NCBI RefSeq assembly: GCF_018332475.1
Contig: NZ_BOQB01000036.1
Span: 1 to 51,011, forward strand
Reading direction: 5' to 3'
Source: Bacillus sanguinis
GTDB taxonomy: Bacteria > Bacillota > Bacilli > Bacillales > Bacillaceae_G
DNA: 51,011 bases
In this document: piece by piece, positions 45,620-51,011 of the stretch
Layout: every line of letters starts with the position of its first letter
Numbering within the stretch: the first letter of the stretch is position 1
Program-made: the position numbers and the translations under genes
The notes under the pieces: generated by a model
Seen by the model: the letters and a program-made list of their open reading frames with translations, nothing else
Told to the model about the DNA's origin: nothing
The model's database searches: none

Positions 45620-46426
45620 ATGGGGCTTACGCAAGAGACTTATACAATTGTACGCTATCAATCTGGTACATTTTCAAAACAACTTGATGAGATTGTTACA
45701 GAATCTCCTATTACTATTAAATTAAACGGTGAGGAATATGTAACAGTTGTATGCACACCAAATTACATTGAAGATATGGTAATTGGTTTTTTAATTTCTG
45801 AGGGGATTATTTCATCCTATAAAGATGTTGAAGAACTATGGGTTCAAAAAGATAACGGAATTGTCCATGTAACCTCATCAAAAGTAAATCCGCTCTATCA
45901 AACTTTATATAATAAGCGTTACATCACTTCTTGCTGTGGAAAAGGTAGACAAGGTTTTATTTTCGTTAACGATGCAGCAAAAGCAAAAGATTTACATGAT
46001 ATACACGTGAAAATTACTCCTGAAGAATGCTTTCATTTAATGAATACTTTACAACAATCTTCCACTACCTTTCGCCAAACTGGCGGTGTTCACAATACTG
46101 CGCTATGTGATCGAAATAATATCCTTATATCAAGAATGGATATCGGAAGACATAATGCATTAGATAAAATATATGGCCATTGTTTGCGTAACGATATATC
46201 TGTTAAAGGAAAAATCATCGCATTTAGCGGGCGTATTTCATCCGAAATTTTACTCAAAGTTTCAAAAATAGGATGTGAAATTGTTCTATCTAAATCCGCT
46301 CCAACAAAATTAGCATTGCAACTCGCGCATGATTTAGGCATTACAGTCGTAGGATTTATTAGAAATGAATCTTGCAATATTTACACACATCCGCATAGAA
46401 TTGATGGTTATCAATTGAATAACTAA
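45620..46426 (+). CDS. fdhD: formate dehydrogenase accessory sulfurtransferase
   Basis: The 268-residue protein delivers sulfur from a cysteine desulfurase to the molybdenum cofactor of formate dehydrogenase. Family features are VTVVCTPNYIEDMVIGFLISEG, the catalytic Cys pair in YITSCCGKGRQG (residues 105-106), GGVHNTALCD and IGRHNALDKIYG. ATG 45620 has AAGGGG about 8 bases upstream; the frame extends up to 45542 without an RBS. It is divergent from fdhF with a 300-bp spacer. The stop codon lies in a 42-bp perfect palindrome. Confidence 0.93.
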   Translation: MGLTQETYTIVRYQSGTFSKQLDEIVTESPITIKLNGEEYVTVVCTPNYIEDMVIGFLISEGIISSYKDVEELWVQKDNGIVHVTSSKVNPLYQTLYNKRYITSCCGKGRQGFIFVNDAAKAKDLHDIHVKITPEECFHLMNTLQQSSTTFRQTGGVHNTALCDRNNILISRMDIGRHNALDKIYGHCLRNDISVKGKIIAFSGRISSEILLKVSKIGCEIVLSKSAPTKLALQLAHDLGITVVGFIRNESCNIYTHPHRIDGYQLNN

Positions 46427-46460
46427 AATAACTCCTCAATTGAGGAGTTATTTTAGTTAT
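46419..46460 (+). terminator. 42-bp perfect palindrome at the fdhD stop
   Basis: ATAACTAAAATAACTCCTCA pairs exactly with its mirror arm, centred at 46439/46440 (CTCAATTGAG). It includes the fdhD TAA. No long T-run follows but TTTTAG lies in the 3' arm; it most likely ends or protects the fdhD transcript. Confidence 0.7.
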
Positions 46461-46656
46461 AAAAATGTAATATATTAAACACTTGAATAGTTAATAAAGT
46501 TAATATATAATTTCATTACATATTAAAAACAAAACATTATAGCATATATCTTTTCATTCTTTTACAAATTAAAAGAGACTGCTAACAAAACGCATACACA
46601 AACTTATAAAAGTAATCGATTTATTTTATTTGAAATCGACCAAGGAGGTAACAACT

Positions 46657-47163
46657 ATGGAAATTCGCTTATTAACGACAGAGGATGCAGAAATATATTT
46701 AAAAGTTTGTATGGAAGGTTTAACGAAGAACCCGGAAGCTTTTAGCTCTTCTTATGAAGATGTTCTGAAACATGAGGATCCTGTGGCTGCTATGGCAAAA
46801 CGATTAAGCAATCCGGATAAGTATACTCTCGGGGTCTTCAAAGATAACGATTTAATCGGCATTGCTACTTTAGAAACAAAGCCTTTCATTAAACAAGAAC
46901 ATAAAGCAAAAATCGGTTCCGTTTTTGTTTCCCCTAAAGCGCGTGGCCTTGGGGCAGGACGAGCTCTCATTAAAGCAATTATTGAAAACGCTGATAAATT
47001 ACATGTAGAACAACTTATGCTCGATGTCGTAGTTGGTAACGCTGGTGCCAAAAAATTATATGAATCATTAGGTTTCCAAACTTACGGCGTACAAGAGCGT
47101 TCATTAAAACATAACGGTCAATATTGGGACGAGGAACATATGGTTCTGTTCTTAAATGATTAA
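46657..47163 (+). CDS. GNAT-family N-acetyltransferase, paralog 1
   Basis: The 168-residue acetyl-CoA-dependent transferase has the GNAT core: KIGSVFVSPKARGLGAGRALI (motif A, acetyl-CoA pyrophosphate loop RGLGAG) and AGAKKLYESLGFQTYG (motif B). The start is ATG 46657 with a perfect AAGGAGG 8 bases upstream; the frame extends to 46630 without support. The protein is closely similar to the GNAT at 50458 over the whole length, so they are paralogs. The substrate is unknown; the ERSLKHNGQYWDEEHMVLFL ending suggests a RimI/YkkB-like small-molecule or protein acetyltransferase. Confidence 0.9.
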   Translation: MEIRLLTTEDAEIYLKVCMEGLTKNPEAFSSSYEDVLKHEDPVAAMAKRLSNPDKYTLGVFKDNDLIGIATLETKPFIKQEHKAKIGSVFVSPKARGLGAGRALIKAIIENADKLHVEQLMLDVVVGNAGAKKLYESLGFQTYGVQERSLKHNGQYWDEEHMVLFLND

Positions 47164-47182
47164 TACTTCAATATCGTTTTTT

Positions 47183-47217
47183 AAAAGCATCTTCTTATTA
47201 AGAAAGGTGCTTTTTTC
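47183..47217 (+). terminator. intrinsic terminator
   Basis: AAAGCATCTT / AAGGTGCTTTTTT arms with inner CTT/AAG pairing, just past the GNAT stop. Confidence 0.82.
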
Positions 47218-47355
47218 ATTACAACAATGTAATCTTCATGTCACCTTTATCGATCGTACCAAACCTTTCCATTCATTATACTAAAAGTATAAAGTGAGGC
47301 ACCAATTATGAAACGAACGTATAGCATTCAATTGATAGGTAGAGGAGAATGTGAC

Positions 47356-47445
47356 ATGAAACAAAACAAACGAGCTATGCTTTTAATATTTACTACAGCA
47401 ATTGTAACTTCTGGATTAGCAATTTTACCTTGGTTTATTATATAG
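47356..47445 (+). CDS. 29-residue membrane micro-protein
   Basis: The reading MKQNKRAMLLIFTTAIVTSG continues LAILPWFII: a basic head and a single membrane helix. AGAGGAG lies 7 bases before ATG 47356, which is strong support; an in-frame ATG at 47308 has none. A perfect palindromic terminator follows within 20 bases. Function is unknown. Such micro-proteins often tune membrane complexes or sensor kinases, and a two-component system lies 0.5 kb away, but no link is shown. Confidence 0.6.
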   Translation: MKQNKRAMLLIFTTAIVTSGLAILPWFII

Positions 47446-47464
47446 AACGATTCCCCTAATAATG

Positions 47465-47504
47465 AAAAAAGCTTATTGCTTCTTAAGAAGCAATAAGCTT
47501 TTTT
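47465..47504. terminator. perfect bidirectional terminator between two micro-protein genes
   Basis: AAAAAAGCTTATTGCTTCTT is followed by its exact complement, a 40-bp perfect palindrome with T6 on either strand. It ends both convergent micro-protein genes. Confidence 0.93.
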
Positions 47505-47507
47505 ATA

Positions 47508-47630
47508 TTATAAAATTCCCAAAATTTTATTTACACAACTTATAATAATAACCATAGATACGGCAATGCACATGACAACCGTATTACGATCTTGCTTTTC
47601 TTTTTTTGAAATTTCTTCTTTTGGATTCAT
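47508..47630 (-). CDS. 40-residue membrane micro-protein
   Basis: The reading MNPKEEISKKEKQDRNTVVM continues CIAVSMVIIISCVNKILGIL: a charged cytoplasmic head and one membrane helix. AAAGGAG precedes ATG 47630 by 9 bases. It is transcribed towards the other micro-protein and shares its terminator. Upstream on the same strand lies a hairpin followed by T7, so expression may be attenuated. I do not recognise a family. Confidence 0.62.
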   Translation of the reverse strand: MNPKEEISKKEKQDRNTVVMCIAVSMVIIISCVNKILGIL

Positions 47631-47648
47631 GTGTATGATCTCCTTTTA

Positions 47649-47718
47649 AAAAAAGTGTGAGATAGGAAATTTTTCTTATCCGATGCGAGGTGAATACGAA
47701 AACCCTCTCTATCTCACA
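47649..47718 (-). ncRNA. candidate leader RNA or attenuator upstream of the 40-residue micro-protein
   Basis: On the minus strand TGTGAGATAG (47718-47709) pairs with CTATCTCACA (47665-47656), enclosing 43 nt that contain a further GAGG/CCTC stem, and is followed at once by CTTTTTTT. The layout is that of a structured RNA ending in an intrinsic terminator, 19 bases before the RBS of the micro-protein. No known riboswitch class was recognised. Confidence 0.5.
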
Positions 47719-47959
47719 TACACAATAGAATGGAATTGTCATTTTATAAATAAAATGACATGACGTTATGTCGCAACATAGGGTATTTTGTGTCGCTACG
47801 TTTTCTATTATAAAAAATAGTTGTGCAAAACTAGTGCATTTTTTATGTCAATTACTCTGAGCGAAAAATAACTCTTCCACTCAATCACATAAAAAGAGTT
47901 TTTTATTATTTTCATGTAAACTATACAAGTAGAATGAACAGTTTGGGGTGCACAAGATT
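47719..47959. other. control region upstream of the response regulator
   Basis: It contains a 22-bp dyad GTCATTTTAT-aa-ATAAAATGAC (47738-47759), two direct repeats TGTCGCAAC/TGTCGCTAC (47769-47777, 47791-47799) spaced 22 bp, and an attenuator-like stem AACTCTT/AAGAGTT followed by TTTTATT (47870-47905). No further gene is seen. Confidence 0.5.
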
Positions 47960-48631
47960 ATGGTTAAAATTTTATTAGTAGACGATGAAGAACGCATGTT
48001 ACGATTATTAGATCTGTTCTTAAGTCCTCGTGGCTATTTTTGTATGAAAGCTACCTCTGGCCTTGAAGCATTAAAGTTAATAGAACAAAAAGACTTCGAT
48101 ATTATTTTGTTAGATGTTATGATGCCGAATATGGATGGCTGGGATACTTGCTATCAAATCCGTCAAATTTCCAACGTTCCAATCATCATGCTAACAGCTC
48201 GTAATCAAAATTACGATATGGTGAAAGGCCTCACTATGGGCGCGGATGACTATATTACAAAACCATTTGATGAGCATGTATTAGTTGCACGAATTGAGGC
48301 TATATTACGCCGTACAAAGAAGGATGGATTTGTTAGCTTCAATGGTATTGAGTGGGATAAAACAAAACATACTGTCACAGTATATGATGAAAAAATTTCA
48401 CTAACTCCTATCGAATTTTCGTTACTTGGACTATTTTTGCAAAATACAAACCGTGCTTATAGCCGAGATGATTTAATCGAAAAAATTTGGGGTTACGAAA
48501 CAGACATTGAATATAGAACAATCGATTCACATATTCGCAATATCCGTGATAAATTACGCAAAAAAGAATTTCCTGTTGAAAATTACTTAGAAACTGTCTA
48601 TAAAGTCGGATATAAATGGAAAAGTGAATAA
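47960..48631 (+). CDS. OmpR/PhoB-family response regulator
   Basis: The 223-residue regulator has a receiver domain with acidic pair Asp8/Asp9, phosphorylation site Asp52 (IILLDVMMPNMDGW) and Lys of DYITKPF, and a C-terminal winged helix (SLTPIEFSLLGLFLQN, RTIDSHIRNIRDKLRKK). The start is ATG 47960 with GGGGTG 9 bases upstream; a GTG at 47948 is inside that RBS. It pairs with the histidine kinase at 48849, but a bcr1 repeat lies between them. Repeats upstream at 47769-47799 may be its own binding sites. Confidence 0.92.
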   Translation: MVKILLVDDEERMLRLLDLFLSPRGYFCMKATSGLEALKLIEQKDFDIILLDVMMPNMDGWDTCYQIRQISNVPIIMLTARNQNYDMVKGLTMGADDYITKPFDEHVLVARIEAILRRTKKDGFVSFNGIEWDKTKHTVTVYDEKISLTPIEFSLLGLFLQNTNRAYSRDDLIEKIWGYETDIEYRTIDSHIRNIRDKLRKKEFPVENYLETVYKVGYKWKSE

Positions 48632-48638
48632 TTACTTC

Positions 48639-48667
48639 GGTCAGTGAGCAATAGTATATCACTGACC
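48639..48667. repeat. hairpin after the response regulator gene
   Basis: GGTCAGTGA / TCACTGACC, 9-bp perfect stem with 11-base loop, lies 8 bases past the response regulator stop and ends one base before the TTTAT flank of bcr1 copy C. It may act as a partial terminator. Confidence 0.6.
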
Positions 48668-48668
48668 C

Positions 48669-48825
48669 TTTATCCCGCTTTAATGGGCAGTAAGACCCCC
48701 ACCTCAAAATGCAGCGAAAGCAAAGAAGTTAGGTGGGGATCAACTGCCCATAAAAGTCCGATTGGTGAGGGCTAATAATCAGTGGGGGATGAAGAAAACC
48801 CCCACTGATTAAAGTTTCACTTTAT
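48669..48825 (-). repeat. bcr1-type repeat, copy C, intact with TTTAT flanks
   Basis: TTTAT at 48669-48673 and 48821-48825 flank a 147-bp unit. In minus orientation it runs GTGAAACTTTAATCAGTGGG to CTTACTGCCCATTAAAGCGGG, with long stems: CCCCCACTGATTA pairs with TAATCAGTGGGGG, and CCCCCACCT with AGGTGGGG. It is the best preserved of three copies and matches the known bcr1 size and flanking motif. It sits exactly between the response regulator and kinase genes. Confidence 0.92.
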
Positions 48826-48848
48826 ATGAAATAAGGTATGGTGAGAAA

Positions 48849-50312
48849 ATGAGTAAACTTTCCCTTAAAATTGGGACATACTTTTTAATATTAGCTTTAT
48901 GTATTGAAACAATTGCTTTCGTATCTTTTTACAAAAGCATTTCAACAATGCGGATTGAGGAAGAAACACTTGCTCTTTTAGAAAAAGGTAATCGCTATAG
49001 TAACAAAATTACACAACGCGCAAAGTGGAGTGCCATTGCTAAAGAAAAGAAACACGTCGGACGCACTGAATACAATAAAAATCCTAACCGTCCTGTGTAT
49101 CCAGAGTTCGATATCGCGGATGAAGCTGAACACTTAGTAGAATCAGAATTAATTGCCAACTCTGATATAGCTATCATAATAACGGACAATAATGGCAAAA
49201 TCATTTCCACTTCAGAACCCGTAACAAAAGCAATGCAAAAACAACTTACATGTAAAACAGAACCTATTCCAGCAAACGGATTGGTTGTCGAAAAGAACTG
49301 GAAAAAATCAAAATTCATCACAACGGTATGCCCACTTAACACAGCAGAGTTTCAAGGAAAGTTATATATGTTATTAAAAACATCTTTCTTAGAAAATATG
49401 TTACTTAAACTCATGAAGCAATTTCTTATCATTAGTGTTTTGACAGTTATTTTAACGACTATTTCTGTCTTTGTTTTTTCTCGTGTTATTACAGAACCGC
49501 TTATAAAAATGAAGAGGGCAACAGAAAAAATGTCAAAATTAAATAAACCAATTCAATTAGGTATTAAACGGAATGATGAACTTGGAAGCTTGGCAAAAAC
49601 AATTGAAGATTTATCCAGCGAACTGACTTATATGAAAAAAGAACGCAATGAATTTCTCGCTAGTGTTGCCCATGAACTATTAACTCCATTGACCTATATG
49701 AAAGGTTATGCGAAGGTAGCAAAAAGGGACTCTTTAACGAAAGAAGAGCGTGAAGAATACTTACAAATCATTGAGGATCAAACAGATAGTGTGACTGATC
49801 TCGTCCAAGATTTATTTATGCTGGTGCAATTAGAACAACACCAGTTTGTTATCAAAAAACAAAAAGTGATTCTTAGGCCATTTTTAGAACGAATGGTTGA
49901 AAAAACAAAAACAACATTAACAAATAAACAAATGCAACTCCATGTATATTGCAAAGATAATTTAGAAGTTTGCATAGACGAAAGACGTATGGAACAAGTT
50001 ATGTTAAATTTATTACACAATGCTTATCAACATTCGCCAGAAAACACATCTATTACGATACGTGTACTCACGGAAACAAATTCTTTTACAATAAGTGTAG
50101 ACGATGAAGGAGAAGGTATTCCTGAAGAAGATATCCCGCATATTTTTGATCGTTTTTATCGTGTTGATAAATCTAGAACGAGGGCTACTGGCGGAAAAGG
50201 TATTGGGCTAGCTGTTGCAAAAGAAATTGTAGAATTGCATAACGGTTCCATTCTAGTAACAAGCCAAATAGGAGTAGGAACAAACTTTATAATTGAGCTA
50301 CCTTTTGAATAA
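48849..50312 (+). CDS. sensor histidine kinase of the adjacent two-component system
   Basis: The 487-residue membrane kinase has TM1 at about residues 9-28, an extracytoplasmic PAS-like sensor region (EADIADEAEHL... SDIAIIITDNNGKIISTS), TM2 at about 192-211, HAMP, HisKA with phospho-acceptor His275 (ASVAHELLTPLTYMKG) and a HATPase with N-box NLLHNAYQHS, DEGEGIPEE and GGKGIGLAVAKE. GGTGAG precedes ATG 48849. Between it and the response regulator lies 217 bp with a bcr1 element, so co-transcription must read through that repeat. The stimulus is unknown. Confidence 0.92.
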   Translation: MSKLSLKIGTYFLILALCIETIAFVSFYKSISTMRIEEETLALLEKGNRYSNKITQRAKWSAIAKEKKHVGRTEYNKNPNRPVYPEFDIADEAEHLVESELIANSDIAIIITDNNGKIISTSEPVTKAMQKQLTCKTEPIPANGLVVEKNWKKSKFITTVCPLNTAEFQGKLYMLLKTSFLENMLLKLMKQFLIISVLTVILTTISVFVFSRVITEPLIKMKRATEKMSKLNKPIQLGIKRNDELGSLAKTIEDLSSELTYMKKERNEFLASVAHELLTPLTYMKGYAKVAKRDSLTKEEREEYLQIIEDQTDSVTDLVQDLFMLVQLEQHQFVIKKQKVILRPFLERMVEKTKTTLTNKQMQLHVYCKDNLEVCIDERRMEQVMLNLLHNAYQHSPENTSITIRVLTETNSFTISVDDEGEGIPEEDIPHIFDRFYRVDKSRTRATGGKGIGLAVAKEIVELHNGSILVTSQIGVGTNFIIELPFE

Positions 50313-50322
50313 GATGCGTGTG

Positions 50323-50361
50323 AAAACACCAGTAGTAGTAAACACTACTGGTGTTATTTTG
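50323..50361 (+). terminator. intrinsic terminator of the two-component system
   Basis: AACACCAGTAGT / ACTACTGGTGTT stem with TATTTTG following, past the kinase stop. Confidence 0.85.
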
Positions 50362-50457
50362 TTCATAAAATGAGCTCATATAAGCTAAGCTTTTGAAATT
50401 ATTCTTATTTCAATATAAAATAAAGGTACATTTGCAAAGATTTGGAGGGTGATATAA

Positions 50458-50970
50458 TTGGATATCCATGTATTAACAAAAGACGAAGCGGAAATTTACT
50501 TAGAACTTCGTGTAGAAGGATTAAAGCAAAACCCTGAAGCTTTCAGCTCTTCTTATGAAGATATTATTAATAAAGAGTGTGCGATTGAATATAAAGCACA
50601 AAAATTAGCACAAGATGAAAACTATACGCTAGGTGCATTTAAAGATGGACAATTAATCGGGGTTGCGACACTGGAAACGAAACCATATGTAAAACAAGAA
50701 CATAAAGCTAAAATCGGTTCTGTATATGTGTCTCCAAAAGCACGCGGGCTTGGAGCAGGAAAAGCACTTATTAAAGAATGTCTTGAACTTGCTAAATCTT
50801 TAGAGGTAGAACAAGTTATGCTTGATGTTGTTGTTGGCAACGATGGAGCAAAAAAACTTTATGAATCATTAGGATTTAAAACATTCGGTGTACAAGAACG
50901 TTCATTAAAATATAACGGACAATATTGGGACGAAGAGCATATGGTCTTATTCTTAGATGAAAATAAATAG
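50458..50970 (+). CDS. GNAT-family N-acetyltransferase, paralog 2
   Basis: The 170-residue transferase is a close paralog of the one at 46657: shared stretches include NPEAFSSSYED, KQEHKAKIGSV, VSPKARGLGAG and NGQYWDEEHMVLFL. The acetyl-CoA loop RGLGAG is intact. It starts at TTG 50458 with GGAGG 9 bases upstream. It lies just downstream of the kinase gene behind a terminator, with its own terminator after it. The substrate is unknown. Confidence 0.9.
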   Translation: MDIHVLTKDEAEIYLELRVEGLKQNPEAFSSSYEDIINKECAIEYKAQKLAQDENYTLGAFKDGQLIGVATLETKPYVKQEHKAKIGSVYVSPKARGLGAGKALIKECLELAKSLEVEQVMLDVVVGNDGAKKLYESLGFKTFGVQERSLKYNGQYWDEEHMVLFLDENK

Positions 50971-50971
50971 T

Positions 50972-51006
50972 AAAAAACATCCTCTCATGTATGAGGATGT
51001 TTTTTA
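50972..51006 (+). terminator. intrinsic terminator
   Basis: AAAAAACATCCTC / GAGGATGTTTTTT with an 8-base loop, directly after the GNAT stop. Confidence 0.93.
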
Positions 51007-51011
51007 CTATT

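Noticed and set aside
47765-47786. GGGTAT resembling a sigma-B -10 box
   Set aside because: No GTTT-type -35 at the required 12-15 bp spacing.

Overview
The window reads as chromosome from a member of the Bacillus cereus group. It has low GC, strong AGGAGG-type ribosome binding sites, Bacillus-type short operons and terminators, an SspH spore protein, the NprR/NprX/neutral-protease locus, and three copies of a repeat that fits bcr1, which is restricted to the B. cereus group. No rRNA, tRNA, CRISPR array, prophage or complete insertion sequence was seen. The NprX signalling peptide differs strongly from the textbook SKPDIVG form, which suggests a lineage away from the usual cereus/thuringiensis/anthracis reference strains; this placement is an inference.

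Layout, left to right. 1-5 kb: the start of a His/Gly-rich protein cut by the window edge, cardiolipin synthase, and a MoxR-ATPase/VWA pair (YojN/YojO type). 5-8 kb: a Nudix hydrolase, the threonine-to-glycine pathway (tdh, kbl) and a methyltransferase relic. 8-12.3 kb: a Fur-controlled, divergently read iron-siderophore ABC transporter. 12.6-19 kb: peptide transporter dtpT, spore protein sspH, a PagR-like ArsR regulator, a structured non-coding stretch, Rex-controlled lactate permease, a decayed ABC-ATPase relic, and a secreted cysteine-hydrolase/DUF3139 pair. 19-24.2 kb: aspartase, a CNNM/CBS membrane protein, a VOC enzyme and a nucleoside transporter, with bcr1 copies between them. 24.3-28.6 kb: an LCP cell-wall ligase, a VanW protein, a lipoprotein with a bacterial RNase A-like domain followed by a probable immunity gene, and a VTT-domain membrane protein. 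28.7-33.6 kb: neutral protease, NprX, NprR and pncB. 33.8-41.7 kb: a CadC/CadA metal efflux operon with two operators, the ald-amino acid permease operon, and a membrane glycerophosphodiesterase. 41.9-46.4 kb: formate dehydrogenase with its DUF1641 partner and a divergent fdhD. 46.5-51 kb: two closely related GNAT acetyltransferases bracketing two micro-proteins and a two-component system whose genes are separated by a bcr1 element.

Much of the region concerns amino-acid, lactate and formate metabolism under changing redox and carbon status (tdh-kbl, aspA, ald, lctP, fdhF; Rex, cre and CodY-like sites). The rest concerns metal balance (Fur, CadC) and late-growth secretion (NprR-NprA). The most unusual items are the RNase A-like lipoprotein with its putative immunity partner, the divergent NprX pheromone WTGDMYG, the micro-protein and leader-RNA cluster beside the two-component system, and an apparent hairpin-bridged ribosome binding site before the CNNM gene.
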